Origin: Streptomyces zagrosensis
Lineage (GTDB): Bacteria > Actinomycetota > Actinomycetes > Streptomycetales > Streptomycetaceae
Reading direction: 5' to 3'
Assembly (NCBI RefSeq): GCF_014203645.1
Contig: NZ_JACHJL010000013.1
Location: forward strand, 124,001-188,000
DNA: 64,000 nt
Within the stretch, counting starts at the first letter, position 1. Every line of letters starts with the position of its first letter. The notes below the pieces were generated by a model that saw only the letters and a list, made by a program, of their open reading frames with translations, did no database searches and was not told the DNA's origin. Positions 16,625 to 26,048 of the stretch are shown here, in pieces. The position numbers and the translations under genes are program-made.

Positions 16625-18376
16625 CTACGGGGACACGGGGTGTTCCGTGGCATCCGCCGGTGCCGCGGGGCCGAGCCCGTACGCCCGGCTGGCCGCGACG
16701 AGCGAGGCCGTGAAGGAATGCCGGGGCGCGGTGAGCACCTGCCGCGCCGATCCGCTTTCTACGATCTCGCCCGCGTCGAGCACGGCCACCCGATGGGCCA
16801 GCGCGGCCGTCTCCAGGTCGTGTGTGATGAGCACCAATGCCAGATCGCTGCGCTCGCGCAGCAACGTCACCAGGAGCTCCAAAATGCCGCGCCGGGTGAC
16901 GGTGTCCAGGCCCGAGGTGATCTCGTCGCACAGCAGCACCCGCGGTCTGGCGAGCAACGCGCGGGCAAGCGCCGCACGTTGCAGCTCCCCACCGGAGAGC
17001 TGACCGGGGCGCCGCGCCGCGAGCTGCGCGCCGATGCCGGTCTCGGCGAGCGTCGCGGCAGCTTCCTCGTGCGCGGCCTGTGGATCGACGCCGCGCAGCC
17101 GTACGGCCGTGCGCGCCACCTGGTCAAGGACCGGTCGATACTCATCGAAGGCGGCGTGGGCGTCCTGGAAGACGTACTGCACGGCGGCCAGTTGCGCCCG
17201 TGAGCGCTCCCGCAGGCTGCGCGGCAGCGCGGCGCCGTCGAGCCGCACCTCCCCCTCGTACGAGCGATGCAGCCCGGCCACGCACCGCGCCAGGGTGGTC
17301 TTGCCGCTGCCCGACCGGCCCACCACGGCCAGACACTCCCCCGGGCTGACGGCGAGTTCGGCATCCCGCAGCACGGCAACGGTGCCGCGGCGCCCGGTGG
17401 CACGGTGCCGGGCGGTGAGGCCGCGCACGGTGAGCGCCCCCGGTGCCGCCTCTTCGGGCGGCCACTGGCTGGACGCCACGGCTGCCGCAGGGCCCGTCGC
17501 GCGGCCCGGCGTAGCGGCCGGGATCTGTGCCGGGCCTGCTTCCTCGCCAGCGGCTCGCTGCGGTGCCCCCTCGACATGTGCAGGGGGCGGGGCGGTACGG
17601 GCCGTGGCGGCCGGCCCCAGCCGGTCATCGGCGGCCACCGGCAACGTGGCCAGGAGCTCCCGGGTCCAGGGGTGCTGGGGGTCGGCCCAGAGCCTGGCGG
17701 CCGGGCCGTGCTCGACGACGCGGCCCTCGCACATGACGAAGACCTCATCCGCCAACTCCCGCACGACGTCCAGGTCATGGCTGAGGAGCACCAGGGCGAT
17801 GCCGCGGCGGGCCACGGCCGCCAGTTCCCCGACCACCCGGCGTTTGGTCAGCGCGTCCTGCCCCGTGGTGGGCTCGTCGGCGACGATGACGCGCGCGCCG
17901 AGCAGCAGCGCCTGAGCCAGTACCACGCGCTGTTGCTGACCACCGGAGAGTTGGTGCGGATAGCGCCTGATCACCTCGGCCCCGTCCGGGAGCTGGGCCG
18001 ATTCCAGGGCGTGCAGAACGCTTGCGCGGGCCGCGGCCCGACGCTGGCCACGCGGCAGGTCACGCACCTGCCCGCGGGCGATGTCCGCGAGCAGGGCGCC
18101 CACCCGGCGAGCCGGGTTGAGCACGGCCGCGGGGTGCTGCGGCACATAGCCCACCAGCCCTTCGGCCACCCGGACCTCGCCGGTGACGGTTGCGCCTGCC
18201 GGATGCTCACCGAGCAGGGCCAGGCCCGTGGTGGTTTTGCCGCTGCCGGATGCGCCCACCAACGCGGTCACCTGGCCCGAACGCGCCCGTAGGCTCACGC
18301 CGTCCACGATGGCCCGACCCGCCACCTCGATCCGCAGGTCCCTGACCTCGGCAACGGTCTGTGCATCGACGCTCAC
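16625..18376 (-). CDS. Oligopeptide/nickel-type ABC importer, fused double ATPase
   Basis: A 583-residue protein that fuses the two ATPases (DppD- and DppF-like) usually made separately. Domain 1 (about 8-250) has Walker A GASGSGKTT, signature LSGGQQQR and Walker B VIVADEPTTG. Domain 2 (about 320-580) has GRSGSGKTT, LSGGELQR and VLLCDEITSGLD. A Pro/Ala-rich linker joins them. It powers uptake through the two permeases encoded just upstream, whose stop it overlaps by 4 bp. It is the last gene of the importer unit. Confidence 0.92.
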   Translation of the reverse strand: MSVDAQTVAEVRDLRIEVAGRAIVDGVSLRARSGQVTALVGASGSGKTTTGLALLGEHPAGATVTGEVRVAEGLVGYVPQHPAAVLNPARRVGALLADIARGQVRDLPRGQRRAAARASVLHALESAQLPDGAEVIRRYPHQLSGGQQQRVVLAQALLLGARVIVADEPTTGQDALTKRRVVGELAAVARRGIALVLLSHDLDVVRELADEVFVMCEGRVVEHGPAARLWADPQHPWTRELLATLPVAADDRLGPAATARTAPPPAHVEGAPQRAAGEEAGPAQIPAATPGRATGPAAAVASSQWPPEEAAPGALTVRGLTARHRATGRRGTVAVLRDAELAVSPGECLAVVGRSGSGKTTLARCVAGLHRSYEGEVRLDGAALPRSLRERSRAQLAAVQYVFQDAHAAFDEYRPVLDQVARTAVRLRGVDPQAAHEEAAATLAETGIGAQLAARRPGQLSGGELQRAALARALLARPRVLLCDEITSGLDTVTRRGILELLVTLLRERSDLALVLITHDLETAALAHRVAVLDAGEIVESGSARQVLTAPRHSFTASLVAASRAYGLGPAAPADATEHPVSP

Positions 18377-19554
18377 CTGTGCTTCTCCTCTCTTCCGGCC
18401 GGGCCGTCCGGAGGATCATGGGCCGGGGCATCGGCGGGGTCATGGGCGCAGGCCCCGGCAGGGTCATGGGCAGGGGCATCGACAGGGGCGCCCGGTGGCT
18501 GGGCACCATCGCCGGTGGCGGCGTCGGGGCCCGGGGTGCCTTCGGCGTGACTGCCATGCCCCCTGCCGGCACTGCCACCGCTGCCGCTGCCGCTGCTGCC
18601 GCCACCGCGCCGGTCCTTGCGGGTGGCCCGCCGGGCGGCCAAGGCCGTGCGCCGAGCACGCCGGGTGCGCCGCCGGGTGGCGGGCGGTGCGAGCGCCGCG
18701 TCGAACAGCAGGTTCGTGCCCATCGACAGCGCCACGATCAATAGCGCGGGCACCACGACCGCCCACGGCTGGATGAACAGCCCGGTGCGGTTACGGTCCA
18801 CCATCACGGCCCAGTCGGCGGCGTCGGGCTCGACGCCCACGCCGAGGAACGCCGCCGTCGCCACCAGGTACAGCACGCCCGTCAGGCGTACGCCCGCGTC
18901 GGCGGCGAGGGTACGTCGCATCGAGCGGCCGACGTACCCGATGGCGATCCGCCGCCAGGTCTCGCCCTGCATCCGCAGCGCCTCCACGGCCGGGCGGGAG
19001 GCGGCCTCCGCCGCCGATGCCCGAACGATGCGTGCGGCGTCGGGGATGTTGACCAGCGCCACCAGGAGGGCAAGCCCGGCGGCCCCCGGCGTGTATACGG
19101 AGGCGACCAGCAGTACGAGTAGCAGCGACGGGATGGCGAGCAGCACGTCCAGCGGTCGCATCAGCACCTCCTCCAGCCAGCCTCGATGGGTGAGGGCCGC
19201 GGCGAGGCCGATCGGCAGGGCGACGGCGTAGGCGAGCACGGTCGCCGACAGGGCGACGAGCACCACCGAATGGCCGCCGAGCAGCACCTGACGCCATACG
19301 TCGCGGCCGACGAAGTCGGTTCCGAGCCAGTGGCCGTCGCCAACGGTGAAGGAGACCCCGCGATCTCCCGCGTCCCCCGCGAACAGCGGCCCGAGCAGGG
19401 CGAGCAGCAGGGGCAGCGCGACGATGAGCAGGCCGAGCAGAAACCGGCCGGGTGCCAACTTGCGCGGCGCGCCGCGCCCTTGAGCCGAGGGTTCGGTTCC
19501 CGGGGCCGCCGGCGTACGGGCGGTGTCCGGCCCTGTGGTGGCGAGCGGGTTCAT
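18373..19554 (-). CDS. Oligopeptide/nickel-type ABC importer permease (DppC-like)
   Basis: A 393-residue permease with about six helices. The binding-protein-dependent transport (EAA-type) loop is visible as EALRMQGETWRRIAIGYVGR, and the DppC-type N-terminus carries a first helix then GVSFTVGDGHWLGTDFVGRD. After the last helix comes a C-terminal tail of about 120 residues rich in Arg, Gly, Pro and Asp-Pro-Ala repeats that the family lacks. It starts by ATGA overlap with the preceding permease and ends by overlap with the ATPase, so translation is coupled. Confidence 0.9.
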   Translation of the reverse strand: MNPLATTGPDTARTPAAPGTEPSAQGRGAPRKLAPGRFLLGLLIVALPLLLALLGPLFAGDAGDRGVSFTVGDGHWLGTDFVGRDVWRQVLLGGHSVVLVALSATVLAYAVALPIGLAAALTHRGWLEEVLMRPLDVLLAIPSLLLVLLVASVYTPGAAGLALLVALVNIPDAARIVRASAAEAASRPAVEALRMQGETWRRIAIGYVGRSMRRTLAADAGVRLTGVLYLVATAAFLGVGVEPDAADWAVMVDRNRTGLFIQPWAVVVPALLIVALSMGTNLLFDAALAPPATRRRTRRARRTALAARRATRKDRRGGGSSGSGSGGSAGRGHGSHAEGTPGPDAATGDGAQPPGAPVDAPAHDPAGACAHDPADAPAHDPPDGPAGREEKHR

Positions 19555-20513
19555 GCGGCCACCCCCGTGCGGGGTGCGAAGCGGTGTGCGACCAGGTCGG
19601 CGGCGAGGTTGAGCACCACCGCGATTAGGCCGAAGATCACCGCGAGGCCCTGCACCACCGGCACGTCACGGGCGGCTACCGCGTCCATGAGCACCGTGCC
19701 GAGGCCAGGAATGATGAACAGGGCCTCGACGACGATGACGCCGCACAGCAACCAGTCAACGGTACGGGCGAGTTGCTGGGCCGCGGGAGCCACCGCGTTG
19801 GGCAGCGCGTGCGCGTAGCGGACTCTGGCCCCACTGACCCCGTAGCGGCGGGCTTGCGCGGCGTACGGGGCGGACAGTGCGTCGATCATGCCGGCCCGTA
19901 CGAGTCGGCTGATGGAGCACACCGGCCGCGAGAGCAGCACGATCACGGGCAGTACCAGGACCGCGGGATGGCTCGCTAGATCGGTGCCGTAGCCAACGGC
20001 GGTGGGCGGCAACCAGTCCAGGCGTAGCGCGAAGACGGTGACCAGGAGCACGCCGAAGGCGAATTCGGGCACGGCGTACACGCCGAGCGTCACCGAGCTG
20101 ATGAGCCGGTCGGCGGCGCCGCCCTCACGGCGTGCGGCGAGCACGCCGAGCCCGACCGCTACCGGGATCAGCAGCGCCACCGTAAGCCCAGCCAGTAGCA
20201 GCGTGGGGCCGAACCCATCGGAGAGGTAGTCGGCGACGGGCCGTCCGGAGGCCAGCGAGGTGCCGAAGTCACCGTGGAGCAGGCCGGCCGCCCAGTCCCC
20301 GAGCCGTTCGATGGCGGGCCGGTCCAGGTCCATCGCCTCGCGGATCTGCTTGATCCGCTCCGGGTCGGGGTTGTCGGCGGCCAGCGCGACGGCGGCGTCG
20401 CCCGGCAGCGCCTCGGTGAGCGCGAAGACCAGCAGCACCACGGCCACGGTCTGTGCGACGCCGAGCAGCAGCCGCCGGGCGAGCCAGGAACGCAGCGAAC
20501 TCATCCCAGCCAT
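19551..20513 (-). CDS. Oligopeptide/nickel-type ABC importer permease (DppB-like)
   Basis: A 320-residue permease with six predicted helices. The N-terminus (RRLLLGVAQTVAVVLLVFAL) and the loop FGTSLASGRPVADYL are typical of DppB/NikB. The cytoplasmic coupling motif is near RRYGVSGARVRYAHALPN. It overlaps the solute-binding protein gene by 13 bp; a second ATG 9 bp further in would give a 4-bp ATGA overlap and may be the real start. It forms the channel with the next permease. Confidence 0.9.
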   Translation of the reverse strand: MAGMSSLRSWLARRLLLGVAQTVAVVLLVFALTEALPGDAAVALAADNPDPERIKQIREAMDLDRPAIERLGDWAAGLLHGDFGTSLASGRPVADYLSDGFGPTLLLAGLTVALLIPVAVGLGVLAARREGGAADRLISSVTLGVYAVPEFAFGVLLVTVFALRLDWLPPTAVGYGTDLASHPAVLVLPVIVLLSRPVCSISRLVRAGMIDALSAPYAAQARRYGVSGARVRYAHALPNAVAPAAQQLARTVDWLLCGVIVVEALFIIPGLGTVLMDAVAARDVPVVQGLAVIFGLIAVVLNLAADLVAHRFAPRTGVAA

Positions 20514-22096
20514 ACCGTGTCGAACCGAGCCCAGTCCAGCGTGTTGGCGGGCGCGTCGCGCGCCACGCCGCGCACCTTCTTCGCGGTGCCGACGATCCAG
20601 TCAGCGAAGCCCCACACCAGGAAGCCGCCCTCGGTGTGCAGTTGGCGCTGCATGCGCTCGTAGACGGCGGTGCGGGCCTGCTTGTCCCGGGTGGACTGGG
20701 CCTGTTGGTAGAGGGCGTCGAAGTCCTTGCGCCGCCAGCGGGTGGCGTTGGTGGAGGAGTCGGTGAGCAGCCGTTGCGAGATGTGTGACTCGATGGGCAT
20801 GGCGCCCGAGCGGTAGCAGCACAGTGTGCCGGAGTCGAGGATGTCGCTCCAGTACGTGTCCTTGCTGCCGGTCTTCACCTTGATCTTGACGCCGGCCTTG
20901 GCTGCCTGGTCGCGGAAGATTCCGGCGGCCTCGGTGAATCCGGCGGCGACGTCGGAGGTGTCCAAGGTGATGCGCAGGTCGTCGGCGCCGGCCTGCTTGA
21001 GCAGGTGGCGCGCCCGGTCCAGGTCTTGTTCGCGCTGCGGCAGGCTCTTGGCGTAATACTCGTAGCCCTTGCCGAACAGGTCGTTGCCGATCTCGCCCGC
21101 CCCGGACAGCGCGCCGTCCACCAGTTCCTTACGGTCGGCGATCAGGAAGAACGCCTCGCGCACCCGCTTGTCGTCGAACGGCGCCCGGTCGGTCTTCATC
21201 GCGAACGCCTGCATGGCGCTGTTGCGCAGCCGCACGATGTCGATCTGTCCCCTGTCCTCGTGGGCGCGCGCGGTGGCGGGGTTCAGCTCGTGCGCGTACT
21301 CGATCTGGCCACCGAGCAGCGCGTTGATGCGCGCGGACTCCTCGTTGGCGATGATGAACTCCAGCTCGTCCAGGTGCGGGGCACCCTCCCAGTAGTCGTC
21401 GTAGCGGCGCACGGTGCACGAGCGGCCGGCGGCGAAGGAGACGAACCGGAAGGGGCCTGAGCCGATCGGCCGGTCGAACTTCTCGGTGCCGCTGGGAATG
21501 ATGTACGCGCCGAACGCGGCCAAGATGTTGGGGAACTCGGCGGTGGGCCGCTTGAGCCGGAACTCGATGGTCCGCTGATCGACGGCGCGGCTCGCCTTCA
21601 GGTCGATCGGCTCCAGGGATGCCTTGGCGCGGTAGGTCTTGTCGGGGTCGGCGATGCGGCGGTAGCTGAAGAGCACATCGTCTGCGGTGACCGGCTTGCC
21701 GTCGTGGAAGGTGGCCTTGCGCAGGGTGACGGTCCAGCGGTCCAACTTCGTGTCCGGCTCCCACTTGGCGGCGAGCCGGGGCTGGGCGGACATGTCGGCG
21801 CCGCAGTCGGCGAGCTTGTCGAAGAGGGCCTTGGCGCGGGCCGCGTCGGCGAACAGGTTACTCAAGTGCGGGTCGAGGGTCTCCGCCGTGCCCCCACCGG
21901 CGAACGCGGCACGCAGCCGCCCGCCACGCTTCGGCTTGCCGTCTGCGCCCGAGGAGCCGCCTTCGCTGGAGGAGCCGCCGCAACCGGTGAGCGCGAGGGC
22001 GCCGAGCCCGGCCGCTGCGCCGACGGCGAGAAAGCCACGGCGCTGCAAGGCGGGGAACGCGGGAGCAGAGCGGTCGTGCTGAGCGGGTTCGGTCAC
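20501..22096 (-). CDS. Oligopeptide/nickel-type solute-binding lipoprotein
   Basis: A 531-residue extracellular binding protein of the SBP_bac_5 family (DppA/NikA/OppA). The GTG start is preferred over an ATG 18 bp upstream because AAAAGGAG lies 6 bp before it. The signal peptide has a twin-arginine-like start (QRRGFLAVG), then a hydrophobic core and lipobox LTGC. Family landmarks follow: DPHLSNLFADAARAKALFDKL (split here as DPHLSNLF and ALFDKL), WTVTLRKATFHDGKPVTADD and the IGSGPFRFV block. It should capture a peptide-like or metal-chelate ligand. Its position behind a dipeptide biosynthesis set suggests re-uptake of that product, which is inference. A gap of about 125 bp separates it from the methyltransferase gene. 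Confidence 0.9.
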   Translation of the reverse strand: MTEPAQHDRSAPAFPALQRRGFLAVGAAAGLGALALTGCGGSSSEGGSSGADGKPKRGGRLRAAFAGGGTAETLDPHLSNLFADAARAKALFDKLADCGADMSAQPRLAAKWEPDTKLDRWTVTLRKATFHDGKPVTADDVLFSYRRIADPDKTYRAKASLEPIDLKASRAVDQRTIEFRLKRPTAEFPNILAAFGAYIIPSGTEKFDRPIGSGPFRFVSFAAGRSCTVRRYDDYWEGAPHLDELEFIIANEESARINALLGGQIEYAHELNPATARAHEDRGQIDIVRLRNSAMQAFAMKTDRAPFDDKRVREAFFLIADRKELVDGALSGAGEIGNDLFGKGYEYYAKSLPQREQDLDRARHLLKQAGADDLRITLDTSDVAAGFTEAAGIFRDQAAKAGVKIKVKTGSKDTYWSDILDSGTLCCYRSGAMPIESHISQRLLTDSSTNATRWRRKDFDALYQQAQSTRDKQARTAVYERMQRQLHTEGGFLVWGFADWIVGTAKKVRGVARDAPANTLDWARFDTVWLG

Positions 22097-22222
22097 TGGG
22101 GACTCCTTTTGCATGGTGTGCAGGTGCGGGTTGGTGCAGGTGCGTGGTGGGGCGAAAGGGGGAGCGTAGGGGGACGGGTGGGACGTCTACGAAGGCCAGG
22201 AGGAGGGGGCTGGCCGCTGGAG

Positions 22223-23143
22223 CTAGCTGGCTGTGAGTTGGGCGACCAGATGGAGCCGGTCCCCGTCCGCAAGGTCGCCTGGTGGTGGGCTGTCCTCGTG
22301 CCAGACGGGCTCCGTTCGCGGGCCCGGGCCGTCGTGCAGCGCTCGTACGGTGAAGCCGTGCGCGGCCAGCAGATGGCGCAGCTCCTGGGGGAAGAGCAGT
22401 CGCCAGGCGGAGTGCTGTTCGAGGGGCGGTGCCGCGTGAGACAGCCCTTCGGCGGTCCACACCCGGCGCCGCCGCAGCAGTTGGGCGGCGCGGTCCACCC
22501 ATAGCGTGGTGACGAACTGGTAGGTGGTGCCCTGCCAGCTCACCGCGCCGTGTGTCGGGGCGTCGAGGAGTTCGGTATTGCCCAGGAAGAAGGCCCCGTT
22601 GCGCATCTCGGCCACCAGGAGTCCGCCGGGCGCCAGGGCCCGGCGGCAGGAGGTCAGCAGCCCGTCGAGCTCCTCCCCGGTGTGGCAGTACAGCAAGGCG
22701 CTGTCCAGGCAGGTGATGGCGTCGAACGCGTCTCGTCCCAGGTCGAAGCCGCGGAGATCGGCGGTGACGTAGTCGGGCCCTGGGTGCTCGCGCCGGGCGT
22801 ACGCCAGCATCGCCGCGGACAGGTCGGCCCCCACCACCTTGCGACCCGCGGCGTGCAGCCGTGCCGCGTCCCTGCCGGTGCCGCAGCCGAGGTCAAGGAC
22901 GCGCGGGCCCGCGCCGTGCGCCCGCAACATGGCCTCCGTCCAGCGCGCCGCAAGGCCCTGTACGTCGGGGAACCGCGCCTCGTAGAGCTCCGGGTTGTCG
23001 GTGAGCAGGTTGCCGCTGGCCGGCTGCCCGGCGCCGGTGACCGGCCCGGCCTGGGCGATCGGCCCGGCCTCGGCGGTCGGCCCGGCCTCGGTGGTCGGCA
23101 TTGGTTGATCGGTCGACGTGGTGGGTGCGCTCGGGTCGCTCAT
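22223..23143 (-). CDS. Class I SAM-dependent methyltransferase
   Basis: A 306-residue enzyme. The first 45 residues are a repetitive low-complexity leader (Ala-Gly-Pro with TEAGP/AEAGP/AQAGP repeats). The SAM-binding motif I is VLDLGCGTGRDAARL, the acidic loop is VVGADLSAAML and the post-motif is FDAITCLDSALLY. The N-terminal NLLTDNPELYEARFPD resembles small-molecule N- or C-methyltransferases. GGGAG lies 7 bp before the ATG. The gene starts within the last bases of the MFS gene (4-bp overlap), so it belongs to the same transcript and may tailor the product of the upstream enzymes. Confidence 0.88.
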   Translation of the reverse strand: MSDPSAPTTSTDQPMPTTEAGPTAEAGPIAQAGPVTGAGQPASGNLLTDNPELYEARFPDVQGLAARWTEAMLRAHGAGPRVLDLGCGTGRDAARLHAAGRKVVGADLSAAMLAYARREHPGPDYVTADLRGFDLGRDAFDAITCLDSALLYCHTGEELDGLLTSCRRALAPGGLLVAEMRNGAFFLGNTELLDAPTHGAVSWQGTTYQFVTTLWVDRAAQLLRRRRVWTAEGLSHAAPPLEQHSAWRLLFPQELRHLLAAHGFTVRALHDGPGPRTEPVWHEDSPPPGDLADGDRLHLVAQLTAS

Positions 23144-24585
23144 CGTCGTACTCCCGTGGTGTTGTCGCTGGAGCCGCTGGAGCTGCTGCTGTCGCTTGGG
23201 CGCTGTCGCCTGAAGGCATTGCCGAGCTGCGCGCGTACGACGGGCGTGCGGTCGGGCTCCGATGTGGCAGCGGGTGCGTCCGCCCCTCGTGGGCGACCGG
23301 CCCGCGGTCCGGTCGCTGCCGGGTCCTCGGGCCTGGTGCCCGCAGCGCTACGGCCAGTGGCCGGCAGTACGCGCAGCCGGTGCAGCCATGCCACCCCGCC
23401 GGCCGACGCCAGTCCGAAGCCGGCGCAGCACACCCAGGGCAGCCAGTGCGCTCCGCCCCGCTCCCCCGCGTCCATGGCCCAGCCGACCACCGTGTTGCCC
23501 ACGGCAGCGGCGATGCCGGAGACGACGTAGAAGATGCCGAAGTAGGTGCCGGTCAGTTGGGAGCGGCCGAACTGCGGGATCAGTTCCATCACGAACGGCT
23601 GCGCAATCATGACGCCGAGGTAGAGCAGCAGCGCCCCCGCCAATACCGGCAGCAGCGCCAGCACCGCGGCCACCGTGCCATCCGGTGCGCCTGCGCCGGT
23701 CACCAGGAGCGGCGGCACGAACGCCAGGCCCATCAGGGCGAGCCCGCCGCTGATCCAGCGGGCCCGTGCCCCCCGCTCCTTGAGGCGGCCGGTGATGCGC
23801 ATTTGAAGCGTCAGGTTGGCCACCGTGCCCACGACGAAGACGAGGCCGGCGGCGCCTTCCCAGCCAGTGGCACGCCGTGCCCCGTCGGGTAGCAGCAGAT
23901 AGAGCTGGTTCTCCATGGTGAACATGCCGACCATGGCGAGCGAGAAGGCGAGGAAGGCCCGGTTGCCCACCACCTCGCGCCAGTCGCTGAGCACGCTGCT
24001 TTGGGTGGGCGGCACCTTGCGTGCGGGGAGCACCATGGCCTGGGCGACGGTGAGCAGCGCGAAGATCGCCGCGGCGGTGAGCGCGGAGGCTCGGAAGTCA
24101 ACGAGCAGCAGCGCGCTGCCAAGCAGTGGTCCGATCAGCGCCCCGGTGGAGGCAAAGACGTTGAACAGCGCGAACGCCTCCACCTTGCGGTCTCCTGCCT
24201 CCTGCGCCAGGTACGCCCGTACCGCGGGGTTGAACAGCGCTCCCGCGAGCCCGCTGAGTACGGACGCGGCAAGCAGCACCGGCAACCCGTCGCCCAGCGC
24301 AAAGAGGCCGAACCCGACCGTGCGCAGCGCGCATCCGGCGATGATCACGCCGCGTGCGCCGAGCCGGTCGGCTGCGGACCCGCCGATGATGAACAGGCCC
24401 TGTTGGCTCAGATTCCGTACGCCAAGGACGATCCCGACCACGGCGGCCGACATTCCCAAGTCCTCGCTGAGGTGCGTGGCGAGATACGGGATGAGCAGGT
24501 AGAAGCCGGTGTTCACACCGAGCTGGTTGATCAGCAGGAGGCGGATGGCGAGCGGAAAGCCGCGCATCTCACTCCAGGTCTTCAC
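23140..24585 (-). CDS. MFS transporter, probable exporter
   Basis: A 481-residue protein with about 12 helices. The GTG start has AAGGAAGAGGA upstream and begins VKTWSEMRGFPLAIRLLL. The MFS motif A region is GSAADRLGARGVI, and the second-half repeat is present. The sequence resembles drug/metabolite efflux carriers such as the YfcJ/MdtH-like group. After the last helix lies a disordered Arg/Ser-rich tail of about 90 residues, ending in Ser repeats. In this operon it is a natural candidate for exporting the dipeptide-like product. It is the first gene after a 370-bp gap and overlaps the methyltransferase. Confidence 0.88.
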   Translation of the reverse strand: MKTWSEMRGFPLAIRLLLINQLGVNTGFYLLIPYLATHLSEDLGMSAAVVGIVLGVRNLSQQGLFIIGGSAADRLGARGVIIAGCALRTVGFGLFALGDGLPVLLAASVLSGLAGALFNPAVRAYLAQEAGDRKVEAFALFNVFASTGALIGPLLGSALLLVDFRASALTAAAIFALLTVAQAMVLPARKVPPTQSSVLSDWREVVGNRAFLAFSLAMVGMFTMENQLYLLLPDGARRATGWEGAAGLVFVVGTVANLTLQMRITGRLKERGARARWISGGLALMGLAFVPPLLVTGAGAPDGTVAAVLALLPVLAGALLLYLGVMIAQPFVMELIPQFGRSQLTGTYFGIFYVVSGIAAAVGNTVVGWAMDAGERGGAHWLPWVCCAGFGLASAGGVAWLHRLRVLPATGRSAAGTRPEDPAATGPRAGRPRGADAPAATSEPDRTPVVRAQLGNAFRRQRPSDSSSSSGSSDNTTGVRR

Positions 24586-24956
24586 GGTGTGTCCTCTTCC
24601 TTGGTACGGATGCGGGGGGTGAGTGGACGGGTCGTGCGGGCCCGGCCGGTTTGACGGAACTGCGCGAGTCGGGTTACTGCATGGCGGCGTAGACCGGGTC
24701 TGGGCGGGGCTGGGGGTGGGGTGGGGTCTGGGGTGGGGTGGGGTCTGGGGTGGGGGTGGGGTCTGGGGTGGGGGTGGGCGAGAGTGGGCGGGTCTGGCCT
24801 GGTTCGTGAGCGGCGTGAGTTCGATTCGCGTACGGCATGGCCTTGGCCCGTGCGCCGGCGCGCTCTGGTGCCCGGCGGACCGGCCCTGGCCCGCCGGGCA
24901 CAGCGCGGGCCCGCGCTCACTGGCCGGCGCTCGCTCGTGACCGGCAGTCAGTACGC
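24586..24956. repeat. Non-coding gap with a G-rich tandem repeat (quadruplex-prone)
   Basis: A gap of 371 bp inside an otherwise tightly packed gene set. From about 24699 to 24780 the plus strand is made of TCTGGGGTGGGGTGGGG-like units repeated about five times, with many runs of four or more Gs. On the transcribed RNA of the minus-strand operon this is a C-rich tract; the template strand could form G-quadruplexes. No open frame with coding character and no Zur-like box is seen here. It could slow or end transcription between the enzyme genes and the exporter gene. Confidence 0.7.
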
Positions 24957-26048
24957 TCAGGCGCGCTGTCGGGGTGGCCGTTCGGCCGTGCCTTCCTCGC
25001 GGGCGTCCGGCCGTACGGGGCGTACGCCCAAGCCGGCGCGGGCACTTGCGCGGACGATGCCGTCGGTGCCGCCTATGCCCGTCCACGGGTCGTCAGCGAG
25101 CAGCAAATGCCCGTCCAGGTCCACCCAGCGGGCCCGGTCGGCGAGATGGACGGCGGGCGCGATGCCAAGCGAGCTGGCGGTGAGGCAGCCGAGCATGAGG
25201 GAGGTGCCGCTGCCGGCGATGAGCTCGCCGATCCGTAGCGCGGCGTGCACGCCACCGCACTTGGCGAGCTTGACGTTGACGCCCTGGACCCGGCCGGCCA
25301 GGCGGCGTACGTCCTCGTAACTCACCGCGTCCTCATCGGCGATGATGGGCAGCGGGGAGCGTTCCGCGATGGCCGCGAGGGCGTCGGGGTCGCCGGGGGC
25401 GATGGGCTGCTCGACGGCTTCGACGCCGAGATCGGCGTACCGGGGCAGCAGTTCGTGAGTCTCGGCGACGGTCCAGGCGCCGTTGGGGTCGAGCAGCAGC
25501 CGCAGGCCGGGGGCCTCGGCCCGAATGATGCGCACCCGCTCCAAGTCCTCCTCGGCATCGGCCGTGCCCACCTTGACCTTGATGGTGCGAAAGCCGTTCT
25601 CGGCGAGGCAGCGGGCCCGCACCGCGGCGCTGATGGCGGTGGTGATGCCGATGGTGCGGGCGGTCGCGGCGACGGGCGGGGTGAGCGTGCCGATGAGATG
25701 ATGCACGGGGGCGCCGGCCCGCTTGCCGACGAGGTCGAGCAGGGCCGCCTCGACCGCGGCGACGATCGCGGGCGGCATGCCATCGGCGGGCAGTTCCCTG
25801 GCGCGCACGGCTCCGAGCGCCGTCTCCGGGTCGGGGTAGCGGGCGAGGTCGAGTGCGGCGTCGGTCAGCAGCCGTCCGATGGTCTCGGTGTCGAGTCCGA
25901 AGTAGACGCTGGCGACGACCTCGCCATGGCCGCGCAGACCGCGGTGTTCGATGGACAGCCACACCGCGTCGCGGGCGTCCATCACCGAACGGGAAATGCG
26001 CAGCGGCTCGGCGAGTTGCAGCCGGGTGGTGCGCAAGGTGGTCTTCAT
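24957..26048 (-). CDS. Dipeptide epimerase (enolase superfamily, muconate-lactonizing subgroup)
   Basis: A 363-residue enzyme. The N-terminal capping domain is followed by a TIM barrel with every catalytic element: IKVKVG (the KxK pair near residue 154), metal ligands in LLLDPNG, EQP and ADED, and the opposite lysine in NVKLAKCGG. The last helix region MLGCLTASSLGIAPAVHLA resembles L-Ala-D/L-Glu epimerases. The reaction is inversion of an alpha-carbon in a dipeptide. GGAGGG lies 6 bp before the ATG, which overlaps the stop of the PLP enzyme by 4 bp. With an amino-acid ligase in the same operon, its likely substrate is the ligase product rather than murein peptide; that is inference. Confidence 0.88.
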   Translation of the reverse strand: MKTTLRTTRLQLAEPLRISRSVMDARDAVWLSIEHRGLRGHGEVVASVYFGLDTETIGRLLTDAALDLARYPDPETALGAVRARELPADGMPPAIVAAVEAALLDLVGKRAGAPVHHLIGTLTPPVAATARTIGITTAISAAVRARCLAENGFRTIKVKVGTADAEEDLERVRIIRAEAPGLRLLLDPNGAWTVAETHELLPRYADLGVEAVEQPIAPGDPDALAAIAERSPLPIIADEDAVSYEDVRRLAGRVQGVNVKLAKCGGVHAALRIGELIAGSGTSLMLGCLTASSLGIAPAVHLADRARWVDLDGHLLLADDPWTGIGGTDGIVRASARAGLGVRPVRPDAREEGTAERPPRQRA

